Part shown: one piece after another, positions 25,318 to 34,405 of the stretch
How the letters are laid out: each line of letters opens with the position of its first letter
How positions within the stretch are numbered: position 1 is the first letter of the stretch
Assembly: GCA_031255325.1 (NCBI GenBank)
Contig: JAIRST010000027.1
Coordinates: forward strand, 1-37,400
Source of the DNA: Holosporales bacterium
Lineage (GTDB): Bacteria > Pseudomonadota > Alphaproteobacteria > UBA3830 > JAIRMZ01
Direction: 5' to 3'
Length of the DNA stretch: 37,400 nucleotides
Made by a program: the position numbers and the translations under genes
Notes under the pieces: generated by a model
Seen by the model: the letters and a program-made list of their open reading frames with translations, nothing else
What the model was told of the DNA's origin: nothing
The model's database searches: none

Positions 25318-26082
25318 TCACAGATTATGGCCAGCTGCGGCGTGCTCTCTGCACAAGCTCGCTTGGTAGATCTTTCCGGATGTCCGGCGATTGAGACTCG
25401 CATAAAAAGCACTCATCGGTTTTTCTGCACGATAAGCAATCTTTTGTACAACGGATTTCTTGAAAAGCTTGTGACGGGGTTTATTATGCGCGGCGAACAG
25501 AGAATATGGCCGCTGCAGAGGAACTGTCCATGGACGTTGACGCACCTTAGCCCAAGTCTCAAACACACGGTGCCGATAAGGCACATGCAAAGTGGTAGTA
25601 GCTGAATGATAACACCCAACCGCCTTTGGCCAAGAGGCATGCTGCACTTGTAATCCCTTTAAGAATTTTGCGGCGTATGCAACATTTTGCGTAATGTCAA
25701 AAGCTTCATTCAAAGATTTAAACGCTTTTGGATGATGCAACAAATTAACTTGCATACATCCTACATCGATGTTCCGAATGCCATGCGTTTGGAATTTTTT
25801 TACAGCGGCAATTGCTGCCAATTTAGTAGGAAAATAATGCCCCTTTCCATTAACGGTCACCGTCCATGGCCAGGGAGAAGGAGGTGTTCCATCGACGCTC
25901 CGACCTGATTCGACGCGCGCAATAGCTTCTAAAAGGTGTGCAGGGATGCCATAAGTATTTTCGGCCTCACTAATCGTTGTAAGGCAAGTATTCGTTGCTA
26001 TGGACGTTTCTGAATAGGGACTTACGATGGAAGATCCCTCAGCAGGAAATGGGAAGATAAAGAAAGCAAGAATGAAAAGCAT
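25318..26082 (-). CDS. lytic transglycosylase (SLT domain), secreted
   Basis: Cleaves peptidoglycan glycan strands in the periplasm. A signal peptide (MLFILAFFIFPFPAEG) precedes an SLT fold: IPAHLLEAIARVESG with catalytic glutamate about E58, DVGCMQVNLLHHP (the GxMQ motif), and NVAYAAKFLKGL, followed by a WPKAVGCYHSA block. The middle insertion WTVTVNGKGHYFP is seen in transglycosylases linked to secretion apparatus or flagella. 254 aa. ATG at 26082 follows GAGGAGG. It stands alone and converges on proA. A link to the T6SS or a type IV system is possible but not shown. Confidence 0.9.
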   Translation of the reverse strand: MLFILAFFIFPFPAEGSSIVSPYSETSIATNTCLTTISEAENTYGIPAHLLEAIARVESGRSVDGTPPSPWPWTVTVNGKGHYFPTKLAAIAAVKKFQTHGIRNIDVGCMQVNLLHHPKAFKSLNEAFDITQNVAYAAKFLKGLQVQHASWPKAVGCYHSATTTLHVPYRHRVFETWAKVRQRPWTVPLQRPYSLFAAHNKPRHKLFKKSVVQKIAYRAEKPMSAFYASLNRRTSGKIYQASLCREHAAAGHNL

Positions 26083-26265
26083 AGCCCTCCTCTATTAAAA
26101 AGGGAGCAAATCTCATGCCATATTTCGGAAAGGTTCTTAGCTAGAAAAATAAATGAACACAATAGAAAAATGTTGACTTAGAATAGAAGTTTTTCTAAAG
26201 AGATAGAATCAGTATACGTTTCACATACACCCCCGTAAATGTCCTTGTACTTTATTTCCTCTCCT

Positions 26266-26284
26266 ATATCATAAATAATGATAT
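26266..26284. repeat. perfect inverted repeat after the methyltransferase
   Basis: ATATCAT and ATGATAT flank AAATA, 22 bases past the methyltransferase stop (read on minus). No T tract follows. It could be an RNA 3'-end hairpin or a protein site. A second repeat, TAGAAAAA...TTTTTCTA, lies at 26163-26197. Confidence 0.35.
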
Positions 26285-26306
26285 CTTACCTTTAGTATCC
26301 TTTTTT

Positions 26307-27146
26307 CTAGCGAGTTGCTTTTATCCCTAATGCCACCCAAAAGGGAGGGCGCGTACTGAAACGGATATCCTTTAACCCCGCGTCTATCATCATTTTTCGA
26401 ATTTCTTCTTTCGTAAAACGATGTTCTAGTTTTGTTCCAAAACGATCTAAAGCGTCCGTTCGCATAAAGTAAAAGCTTTTATTCCTGTAATTTGACAAAG
26501 GAATATTTAAAACATTCATCCCAAATTTTTCTAGCAGCAGAGATGTTCTTGCAAGAGGCCAGTATACAAAGGCCGCTCCTATCTGAGAGATACATAATTT
26601 TAACCTAAAAGGAAGTTTAGAAATTCCTCTCCGCCCCCAATCAGATACTTTCCATATAAAGCGGAACCAAGTAGGCTTATTGTCGAATCGGTAGTACAAA
26701 TAAAGTAGAAATACCCCCTCCTCTTTTAATTTTTTGACACATTCTTTTAGTCCAGAGGCCGTATCAGGAACGTGGTGCAAAACCCCCAAGCAATATCCAA
26801 AATCCTGCGAATTATCTTTAAGGGACGTTCCCTCTACAGAGGCGCACTCAAACGTACAATTAGGGACTCCTTTAAGATTGCGTCTTGCCTGCTCTAAAGC
26901 AATAGAACTTGGATCGATACATGTTAAAGAATGCACTTGAGGCGCAACTACTTTTGCCCAGCGTCCGCTACCACATCCCATGTCAAATCCCGTAGCATAT
27001 TTAAGACGATCAAATGGGAATAGGTGAAAATATTCATCCGCTGCCGCCAAAAGAGCATTTCCCGTTAATGATTCTTGATTAAAGGTACGCCATTCATCGC
27101 CGAAATCTTTCACTACAAATGTGTTGATATTTTTATCCTTTGTCAC
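26307..27146 (-). CDS. SAM-dependent methyltransferase of unknown substrate
   Basis: A class I methyltransferase with motif I GFDMGCGSGRWAKVV, post-I acidic residue in LTCIDPSS, and the FGYCLGVLHHVPD motif seen in methyltransferase-11 domains. 279 aa. The start is GTG at 27146, behind AAAGGAGAG; a TTG at 27164 would read through that ribosome-binding site. The C-terminal half (WKVSDWGRRGISKLPFRLKL, then YWPLARTSLLLEKFG) is amphipathic and may contact membrane or polysaccharide. Similar proteins occur in surface-glycan gene sets, but none is here. It follows the bioC-like gene by 42 bases, likely cotranscribed with recA-alaS. Confidence 0.85.
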   Translation of the reverse strand: MTKDKNINTFVVKDFGDEWRTFNQESLTGNALLAAADEYFHLFPFDRLKYATGFDMGCGSGRWAKVVAPQVHSLTCIDPSSIALEQARRNLKGVPNCTFECASVEGTSLKDNSQDFGYCLGVLHHVPDTASGLKECVKKLKEEGVFLLYLYYRFDNKPTWFRFIWKVSDWGRRGISKLPFRLKLCISQIGAAFVYWPLARTSLLLEKFGMNVLNIPLSNYRNKSFYFMRTDALDRFGTKLEHRFTKEEIRKMMIDAGLKDIRFSTRPPFWVALGIKATR

Positions 27147-27188
27147 AGCAATCTCTCCTTTCAATAAAACGCATTTTCATTAGACACC

Positions 27189-27968
27189 TTACGGCTTTTT
27201 CCAACAGCCGCACAATATATCGTATGTAATAAAGACCCCATCTGTATTTTGACTGTCAAGAGCACGCATCGCTCTCTTGAGTTGTACAGGGGAAACAGGG
27301 AGATGCCCTTTTTGTGCAGCTGTTCCGCCAACGTTTTTTAATGTTGACAAAAAATGCCAACTATCGTTGTAAGGCTGGCGTAATGTGTGCATGTGTAAGT
27401 TGATCTCCGGAAAGCTCTCTCTACACAATTGTTGAGGTATAAAATCCCGAATACCAAGGTCGATCCCACATGCCAATCCTGCCTGTCGCCATTCACGCAA
27501 GGAGGACGGTCCTAAAGTCGAGAAAACAAAATGCCCTCCAGAATGCAACGCTTTTTTTAGTCTGCAAAATGTTTCCTTGGGACGGGAAAACCAATGGAGT
27601 GTCATACTTGAAACAATTAAATCAAAATATGGAACAATTTGTATTGTTTCACCATCCATAACTTCAAAAGAAACATTGGTGAACAATCCAAATTTACGCG
27701 AACACTGTTGCAGCATGTCCGGTGAAATGTCGGTTAACAGAATACGAGAATGCGGAAAATATTGAACAATGTGCTTGCTAAGGTAACCTGTTCCACAACC
27801 AATCTCTAAAATATTAGTCGGACACATTTTAATGGGAAAGAGCTCACTTACCTTCTGTGCTGCTAACATCTGAATATCTGCCCACGTATCATACGTAGAT
27901 GCTGCTGCTGGACGCATTATAAAAGAATGTTCATCCTCTTTCTTTGCTGTTATGGCGTTTTCGCGCAT
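27189..27968 (-). CDS. bioC: BioC-like malonyl-ACP O-methyltransferase
   Basis: BioC methylates malonyl-ACP to open pimelate synthesis for biotin. N-terminal YDTWADIQMLAAQKV (BioC: YExxAxxQ) and motif I ILEIGCGTGYLSKHI fit BioC, with SSMTLHWFSRP resembling the SNxAVQWC block. 259 aa. The ATG at 27968 lies inside the last codons of alaS (19-base overlap). No other biotin genes are present in the window. An alternative is the related NDUFAF5-type complex I assembly methyltransferase of alphaproteobacteria, so the gene symbol is provisional. Confidence 0.6.
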   Translation of the reverse strand: MRENAITAKKEDEHSFIMRPAAASTYDTWADIQMLAAQKVSELFPIKMCPTNILEIGCGTGYLSKHIVQYFPHSRILLTDISPDMLQQCSRKFGLFTNVSFEVMDGETIQIVPYFDLIVSSMTLHWFSRPKETFCRLKKALHSGGHFVFSTLGPSSLREWRQAGLACGIDLGIRDFIPQQLCRESFPEINLHMHTLRQPYNDSWHFLSTLKNVGGTAAQKGHLPVSPVQLKRAMRALDSQNTDGVFITYDILCGCWKKP

Positions 27969-30547
27969 ACTTCCTTCATTACTGAAAAGACCACTTCCAG
28001 ATCAAGCGTGCCCCTTCCTCCGCCTTGTGCAAAGTCTAGCCGTCCCCCTCCCCCTGACTCCAAAAGGTTTGCCGTAATAGCCTTCAAGTAAAGAGCCGCC
28101 GAATGTTGCCCCTTCAGGTCTTCAGAAACGCCAACGTAGACGCTCGTTCGCCCCTGATTTTCGGCAAGGATAATAACAATGCAGCGTGGTATCTTCTTTT
28201 TAAGGACATCTATATGGTTACGTATTTCACGGGAATTGATATGAGAGACTTTTTGGCAGCGCAGTATTGTATCCCCTACGCGTTCTTCAAGAGCTTTAGA
28301 GGAAAACGCGTTTTCTGCATGCAACCTCGTATTTTCTTGACGTAAATGCTCTATCTCAGAGAGGGTTGCCGTGATTGCCGTATAGAGATTCTCTTCTGAA
28401 ACATTAAGAAGTTTTGCGCTGTCTGCCATCATACGGCATATTTTATGCACATACTGATAGGCTGCACCCCCTGCCACCGCTTCTATACGCCGCACGCCGG
28501 ACCCAATACCTGTTTCTGAAAGGATGTAGAAAAGGCCTATATTTCCTGTTGAAACAACATGCGTTCCGCTACATAGTTCAGTTGAACGCACGCCCATTTG
28601 CACCACACGAACAACATCCTGATATTTCTCTCCGAAAAGAGCCATTGCCCCCATGGCAATAGACGCTTCTTTATCCTGTTCTGAAATGTAAATGGGGATA
28701 TTTTCACGAATCCATTGATTGACAAGAAGGGCTATTTTGTCGAGATCTTCCTGTTGTACCGGACCGGAATGACTAAAATCAAAACGCAGCCGATCGGTCT
28801 CAACGGAAGAACCTTTTTGCATCACGTGAGATCCCAAGACAAGGCGTAATGCTGCATGTAATAAATGTGTTGCAGAGTGATGCATGGCTATATTTTGACG
28901 TCGCTCTTGATCAATTTGAGCTATAACTGTATCAGCTAAAGTAAGGATTCCTTGTGTAACACAGCCGATATGCAGAAATACCCCTTCAGCTGTTTTTCGC
29001 ACATCCTTGATAAAAACAGAGGTTCCCTTAGAGTTCATCACCCTCCCTTGATCTGCTTGCTGCCCTCCTGAAGTGGCGTAAAAGGGCGTTTTGTCTAAAC
29101 AGATGAGGACTTCTTCTCCTGCCGTTATCTGCTTTACTTCTTCCGCCCCACAAACAAGACCAATAACAGAAGAAGATGTTTCTGTTATTTCGTATCCGCA
29201 GAAAGACGTTGCCGGCAAGCGAGCCGTAAGCGCTTTTAAGGTAGAGCTTTCACTCACATCTCCCGATCCTGTCCATTGCGAACGCATCCGCTGGGCTTCA
29301 AGCGCCGCATCAAATGCTTTTTTATCTAAGGTAAAGCCGTGTGCTTTGAGAATTGTCTCTGTTAAATCTAAAGGAAACCCATATGTATCGTATAGTTTAA
29401 AAGCTGTAGCACCAGAAAAAGCCTCCTGCTGAGAAAGCGTTTTCATCTCTTCTTCAAGCAGCTGCAATCCACGTTCTAATGTTTCATGGAAGCGTCCTTC
29501 TTCTTGTTCTAAGGTGCTTTTAATTGCGCTTTCAGCCGCTTTAAGTTCGGGGTAATCTTGTCCCATTTCATGTACAAGAATTGGGATAAGCTTATAGAAA
29601 AAAGACTCTGAAATACTCAGTAAATGCCCATGTCGTATGGCGCGACGTATAATACGGCGCAGAACATAACTTCGCCCATCTGGTCCAGGGGTGACTCCCT
29701 CAGCGCACAAAAATGCTGCAGCGCGCAAGTGGTCTGCGATCACTTTAAAGGAAGCGCTATTTTCTGCTGTTTCTTTTTGGGATGCGATAGCTTCAAGCGC
29801 TTTCCGAAGAGTCCTGAAAATATCCGTATCATAATTGTCCGTCACCCCTTGCAACACAGCAGCGATACGTTCAAGTCCCATGCCTGTATCGATAGAAGGT
29901 GTGAGTAATAAAGAACGTTGTTCCTCTGCTTTTTGCTCAAACTGCATAAAGACTAAGTTCCAGATTTCAACAAATCTATCTCCATCCTCTCCAGGACTTC
30001 CCGGAGGACCTCCTGAAATATGGGCTCCATGATCGTAAAAGATTTCTGAGCAGGGACCACAAGGTCCTATATCTCCCATAGACCAGAAATTATCTATTAT
30101 CGGAATCGGTGGTATGCCTGCAATTTTTTCCCAAAGAGTCACGGCCTCTGTATCTTCATGATAGACTGTGACGCATAAGCGCTCCTTGGGAAGGTGAAGT
30201 TCTTGTGTTAGAAACGTCCAAGCTAGCCGAATAGCTTCTTCTTTAAAATACTCCCCAAACGAGAAATTGCCGAGCATCTCGAAAAAAGTATGATGTCGTG
30301 CCGTGTATCCCACTTGATCGAGGTCATTATGCTTTCCTCCTGCGCGGAGGCATTTCTGCACTGTTGTTGCTTTCGGATAAGTACGCGTTTTTACTCCCGT
30401 AAAAATGTCTTTGAATTGCACCATTCCTGCATTGGTAAACAGCAATGTCGGATCATTTCCCGGAACTAACGGACTTGATGGCAAAATTTTATGATGATGT
30501 GCCTCAAAAAAACTTAAAAAAAGCCGGCGTATTTCCGCTGTTTTCAC
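27950..30547 (-). CDS. alaS: alanyl-tRNA synthetase
   Basis: Charges tRNA-Ala and edits mischarged Ser/Gly. 865 aa, full length. Visible are motif 1/2 region NDPTLLFTNAGMVQFKD, ARHHTFFEMLGNFSFG, DTGMGLERIAAVLQG and the editing-site zinc motifs HHSATHLLHAALR and ELCSGTHV; the C-terminal C-Ala domain ends in GGGGRLDFAQGGG. The start is GTG at 30547, with GAGGGG upstream that overlaps the recA stop region (3 bases between the genes), so alaS is likely cotranscribed with recA, the common alphaproteobacterial order. Confidence 0.98.
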   Translation of the reverse strand: MKTAEIRRLFLSFFEAHHHKILPSSPLVPGNDPTLLFTNAGMVQFKDIFTGVKTRTYPKATTVQKCLRAGGKHNDLDQVGYTARHHTFFEMLGNFSFGEYFKEEAIRLAWTFLTQELHLPKERLCVTVYHEDTEAVTLWEKIAGIPPIPIIDNFWSMGDIGPCGPCSEIFYDHGAHISGGPPGSPGEDGDRFVEIWNLVFMQFEQKAEEQRSLLLTPSIDTGMGLERIAAVLQGVTDNYDTDIFRTLRKALEAIASQKETAENSASFKVIADHLRAAAFLCAEGVTPGPDGRSYVLRRIIRRAIRHGHLLSISESFFYKLIPILVHEMGQDYPELKAAESAIKSTLEQEEGRFHETLERGLQLLEEEMKTLSQQEAFSGATAFKLYDTYGFPLDLTETILKAHGFTLDKKAFDAALEAQRMRSQWTGSGDVSESSTLKALTARLPATSFCGYEITETSSSVIGLVCGAEEVKQITAGEEVLICLDKTPFYATSGGQQADQGRVMNSKGTSVFIKDVRKTAEGVFLHIGCVTQGILTLADTVIAQIDQERRQNIAMHHSATHLLHAALRLVLGSHVMQKGSSVETDRLRFDFSHSGPVQQEDLDKIALLVNQWIRENIPIYISEQDKEASIAMGAMALFGEKYQDVVRVVQMGVRSTELCSGTHVVSTGNIGLFYILSETGIGSGVRRIEAVAGGAAYQYVHKICRMMADSAKLLNVSEENLYTAITATLSEIEHLRQENTRLHAENAFSSKALEERVGDTILRCQKVSHINSREIRNHIDVLKKKIPRCIVIILAENQGRTSVYVGVSEDLKGQHSAALYLKAITANLLESGGGGRLDFAQGGGRGTLDLEVVFSVMKEVCAKTP

Positions 30548-30550
30548 TAT

Positions 30551-31594
30551 TTACCCCTCTGTATTTTTCAGATTCTCCATACGCTCGGAGGACGCTGAAA
30601 GGGCATCGACAACAAGCCCTGCATTTTCTCGAATCGTTTTTTCGATCTCTTGAGTAATAACAGGCGTGTCTTTCAGAAACTGCCGCGCAGCTTCCCTCCC
30701 TTGTCCAAGACGCTGTCCTTTGTAGGCATACCAAGATCCGGACTTTTCGATAATTTCCGCCTTAACGCCAAGGTCTAATAACTCTCCTGTTTTAGAGATT
30801 CCTTCACCATATAGAATGTCAAAATCAACAACACGGAATGGCGGCGCGAGTTTATTTTTGACGATTTTTACGCGCGTCTGGTTACCAATGGCTTCATCTT
30901 TTTCTTTGATGGATCCTATACGACGAATATCCAACCGAACAGAAGCGTAGAACTTTAACGCATTTCCGCCTGTTGTCGTCTCAGGGTTACCAAACATCAC
31001 ACCGATTTTCATACGAATCTGGTTAATAAAAATCAGAATGCAGTGTGAACGCGAGATTGTACCTGTTAATTTACGTAATGCTTGACTCATCAAACGCGCT
31101 TGAAGCCCCATATGGGAATCCCCCATATCTCCCTCCAGCTCTGCTTTTGGAACCAGGGCTGCAACGCTGTCAACAACGAGCACATCAATTGCTCCCGATC
31201 GTACGAGGGTATCTGCAATCTCTAGCGCTTGCTCTCCGGCATCCGGCTGAGAGATGATTAAGTCGTCAACATTTACCCCTAATTTTCGTGCATAGATAGG
31301 GTCTAAAGCATGTTCCGCATCGATAAAACCGCATGTGCCGCCGCGTTTTTGAGCTTCTGCAACAACATGTAACGCGAGTGTTGTTTTTCCAGAACTTTCT
31401 GGACCGAAAACTTCGATGATACGTCCTCTGGGAAGCCCTCCAATTCCAAGAGCAATATCAAGTCCTAAAGATCCGCTCGGAATGCTCTCAATTTCAAGGA
31501 CGCTTTCTCGCTGTCCAAGGCGCATCACAGACCCTTTCCCAAAAGCCCGTTCGATTTGCGTTACCGCTGCTTCTAAAGCTTTCTGCTTGTCCAT
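30551..31594 (-). CDS. recA: recombinase RecA
   Basis: DNA-dependent ATPase that forms filaments on single-stranded DNA for recombination and triggers the SOS response. 347 aa. Walker A GPESSGKTT at about 64-72, Walker B VLVVDSVAALV, loop L1 MGDSHMGLQARLMSQALRKL, and loop L2 GGNALKFYASVRLD region are intact. ATG at 31594 follows AGGAGA. I looked in the 198-base upstream spacer for the alphaproteobacterial SOS box GTTC-N7-GTTC and for CTG-N10-CAG and found neither. Confidence 0.98.
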   Translation of the reverse strand: MDKQKALEAAVTQIERAFGKGSVMRLGQRESVLEIESIPSGSLGLDIALGIGGLPRGRIIEVFGPESSGKTTLALHVVAEAQKRGGTCGFIDAEHALDPIYARKLGVNVDDLIISQPDAGEQALEIADTLVRSGAIDVLVVDSVAALVPKAELEGDMGDSHMGLQARLMSQALRKLTGTISRSHCILIFINQIRMKIGVMFGNPETTTGGNALKFYASVRLDIRRIGSIKEKDEAIGNQTRVKIVKNKLAPPFRVVDFDILYGEGISKTGELLDLGVKAEIIEKSGSWYAYKGQRLGQGREAARQFLKDTPVITQEIEKTIRENAGLVVDALSASSERMENLKNTEG

Positions 31595-31706
31595 ACTCTA
31601 TCTCCTGACTTAAAACATAGTTCGCAGTTGCCGAGCATACAGCAAGACGTGTTGAACCTCCATATAAAATGACACCTTGCCAATCAATATTGCTGAAATT
31701 GAAGAG

Positions 31707-31721
31707 AAGAAATCATTTCTT
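31707..31721. promoter_or_regulatory. palindrome between recA and phaC
   Basis: AAGAAAT-C-ATTTCTT is a 7-1-7 perfect palindrome in the recA/phaC divergent spacer. It could be a regulator site for phaC, but an AT-rich chance match is possible. Confidence 0.25.
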
Positions 31722-31792
31722 TTCTAATTTTTCATAAAATATAAACCTCTGCCCTTTACAAAAGGATGTTTTAATATAGCAAGAGGGATATT

Positions 31793-33595
31793 GTGGAAAG
31801 GCAAGATCAGGATATGGTCAGTACACATGCACATGACTGGAGGAGCAGTTTTCAAAGCATCGTTAAAGAAGCCTTAGAGCTTCCCTTTACTTTTGAAAAA
31901 GCTTTTTCCGATAAAAACATAAGATTATATTCCGCTTTTCATCCCAAGCATGTTGTAAAAACATTTGCAGATCTAAGTGCTCAGCTTTTTCAACATCCGG
32001 AAATATGGGAAAGTACCTATAATCACTTCTTCAAAGAAACGACAAAACTTGGCGAATATTTCATACGACGCTTATGGGGAGAAACACCTTCACCTCATTA
32101 TACACCTGATCGAAAAGATCGGCGTTTCCGCGATAAAGTGTGGGAAGAAAACCCTTTCTTTGATACAGCAAAACAAATGTATTTAATGCTATGCGAAGCG
32201 GTGTTGCATAGCTGCACAACTTTACATACCACTGATCCTTTGCTGAAAAGAAAAAGACATTTTTTCGTGCGTCAACTTTTAGATTCCTGCGCTCCAACAA
32301 ATTTTATCTTTTCAAACCCCGTTGTATTGCGTGCACTTTTCGAAAGTGGCGGATTAAATTTTATCCATGGTACGGAGAGATTTCTAAGTGACCTCAACCG
32401 AGGGAAAGGGAAACTTAACATAGCGTCAACCGATACCTCTTTCTTTGAAGTCGGCAAAGATTTGGCAGCAACTCCGGGAAAAGTGATTTTTCAGAACGAT
32501 ATCTTGCAACTTATTCAATATGCCCCTACGACAGAAACAGTACAAAAACGCCCCGTATTGATTATACCTCCTTGGATTAACAAATATTACATCTTGGATC
32601 TTAAACCGGAAAATTCCTTTGTTAAATGGTTGGTTTCTACAGGAGTAACGGTTTTTATGATTTCGTGGGTTAAAGCGACGCCCCACCATGCGCACAAGTC
32701 ATTTGAAGACTATATGCGTGAAGGCATTTTCGATTCTCTCACGGCTATCCATCAAGCAACAAAAGCAACATCCGCCAATATTATAGGATATTGTCTAGGG
32801 GGAACGCTTCTCTTAAACGCCCTTGCGTATTGCCTTCATCCTAAATGTGCAGAAAAACCCAAGATGCGCGTAGCAAGCGCTACATTGCTTACAACGCTGA
32901 CAGATTTTAGGGACGCGGGCGATTTGACGATTCTTGCTGATGACGAAGAATTATCACATATCGAAAAATGTATGGCACAAGAGGGATTTCTCAATGGAAA
33001 GATCCTTTTTGATACCTTTAACGTTTTGCGTGCTAATGATTTGATTTGGTCTTATTTTGTGGATAGTTATCTATTAGGGAAAACCCCTCCTCCGCACGAC
33101 ATTTTATTTTGGAATGCGGACGTTACAAATATGCCGCGCGCTCTTCATAGTTTTATTTTAAGGAACTTTTACAGAAAGAACCTGCTTGTGCAGCCAAATG
33201 CCCTTAAAATTCGGGGTGTTCCTATCGATTTACAGCGCATTCATTTGCCTATTTTTATGTTATCCACGCGAGATGATCATATTGCTCCCTGGAAAGCTAC
33301 CTATACAGCAACGCAATTCTTGAAAAGCCCAGATTTGACATTTGTTCTTGCAGGGTCAGGGCACGTTGCTGGGATTATCAATCCCCCTGCCGCTCAAAAA
33401 TATGGGTACTGGACCTACAATGCGTATCCTTCTTCTGCTGAGGATTGGCTAGCATACGCCAAGGAAACTTCTGGGTCTTGGTGGCCAACATGGCGCCAAT
33501 GGCTAGAGAAGTATGCAGGAGGATACGTTTCTGCTCGCTTTCCTAAAGAGAATCTTGTCTTAGAAAATGCTCCAGGAACTTACGTGTTAGACTAA
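31793..33595 (+). CDS. phaC: class I polyhydroxyalkanoate synthase
   Basis: Polymerises hydroxyacyl-CoA into PHA storage granules. An alpha/beta hydrolase with lipase-like box GYCLGGT (nucleophile about C334), catalytic acid about D495 in STRDDHIAPW, and base about H524 in AGSGHVAGIINPP. The N-terminal Poly(3-hydroxybutyrate) polymerase block (about residues 90-260) is present, and 600 aa is the class I length. GTG start at 31793 after AAGAGGGA. No phaA, phaB, phasin or depolymerase gene is near, so precursors come from elsewhere or from fatty-acid oxidation. Confidence 0.95.
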   Translation: MERQDQDMVSTHAHDWRSSFQSIVKEALELPFTFEKAFSDKNIRLYSAFHPKHVVKTFADLSAQLFQHPEIWESTYNHFFKETTKLGEYFIRRLWGETPSPHYTPDRKDRRFRDKVWEENPFFDTAKQMYLMLCEAVLHSCTTLHTTDPLLKRKRHFFVRQLLDSCAPTNFIFSNPVVLRALFESGGLNFIHGTERFLSDLNRGKGKLNIASTDTSFFEVGKDLAATPGKVIFQNDILQLIQYAPTTETVQKRPVLIIPPWINKYYILDLKPENSFVKWLVSTGVTVFMISWVKATPHHAHKSFEDYMREGIFDSLTAIHQATKATSANIIGYCLGGTLLLNALAYCLHPKCAEKPKMRVASATLLTTLTDFRDAGDLTILADDEELSHIEKCMAQEGFLNGKILFDTFNVLRANDLIWSYFVDSYLLGKTPPPHDILFWNADVTNMPRALHSFILRNFYRKNLLVQPNALKIRGVPIDLQRIHLPIFMLSTRDDHIAPWKATYTATQFLKSPDLTFVLAGSGHVAGIINPPAAQKYGYWTYNAYPSSAEDWLAYAKETSGSWWPTWRQWLEKYAGGYVSARFPKENLVLENAPGTYVLD

Positions 33596-33742
33596 TTTTC
33601 CACGTACGGTGCATCAGTTTTAAAAGTCATATATCTAGCATGCTTTGAAATAGCGACGGTTGGACGTGACCTTGCCAAGGTGGCTGTTTCTATGGGATAC
33701 TTTTTCCCTGTGGATAAGATAGGAAACACACAAGAGCAAGTT

Positions 33743-34402
33743 ATGTGGAAAGCGTTGGGGTGTTGTGTCTTCCTTTCTGGATGCGTTCCGGCAGCTTTGA
33801 TCGGAACGGCAGCTGTTGGAACATCCCTTCGTAGTGATGGAGGTATTTCAGGAGCATTTTCTGATGTCGATATACGTGCAAAAATTCATCAATCTTTAAA
33901 AGATAAAAGCAAGGTCCTGTACGAAAATACTACCGTTACAGTCAAAGAAGGACGTGTTCTTTTAACGGGACGTGTCAGAAATGAAACAGATCGCCAAATG
34001 GCAACTTCTGCCGTCAAGGCGAGCGGTGTCGCTTTAGAAATTTTCAATGAAATCCAAATTGGTTCTCAGTTAAAGGCGTCTACAGCTTCTCATGATGCAT
34101 GGCTTACAACACAAATTGAATCGAAATTACTTGTGGATAATGTTATTCATTCGCTGAACTATAAAACGACAACGACAGGAGGTGTTGTATACATTCTAGG
34201 GACAGCGCATACCCAGTTTGAACGGGACGCAGTTCTGAAATGTATACGTAGTCTTGCGGGGGTAAAAAAAGTTGTTTCCTATATAAGGCTTGCTTCATTG
34301 ACTCTTAAAACGTCCTCCTTTTCTCGGAAAGCTGCTCCTGTATCTGCTCCCGTGCCGTTACAAAGAGCAGCTGTTAGTCCCGTTACTGTGCGCAAATTAT
34401 AG
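33743..34402 (+). CDS. BON-domain lipoprotein (OsmY/DolP-like)
   Basis: An outer-membrane or periplasmic lipoprotein. ATG 33743 gives a signal sequence MWKALGCCVFLSGC with the lipidated cysteine at residue 14; the frame could start 21 residues earlier but would lose that fit. Two BON domains follow: about residues 38-105 (IRAKIHQSLKDKS ... VKEGRVLLTGRV) and about 115-185 (TTQIESKLLVDN ... GGVVYILGTA). This architecture matches DolP/YraP, which acts in envelope integrity. 219 aa. comM begins 3 bases after its stop. Confidence 0.85.
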   Translation: MWKALGCCVFLSGCVPAALIGTAAVGTSLRSDGGISGAFSDVDIRAKIHQSLKDKSKVLYENTTVTVKEGRVLLTGRVRNETDRQMATSAVKASGVALEIFNEIQIGSQLKASTASHDAWLTTQIESKLLVDNVIHSLNYKTTTTGGVVYILGTAHTQFERDAVLKCIRSLAGVKKVVSYIRLASLTLKTSSFSRKAAPVSAPVPLQRAAVSPVTVRKL

Positions 34403-34405
34403 TAG

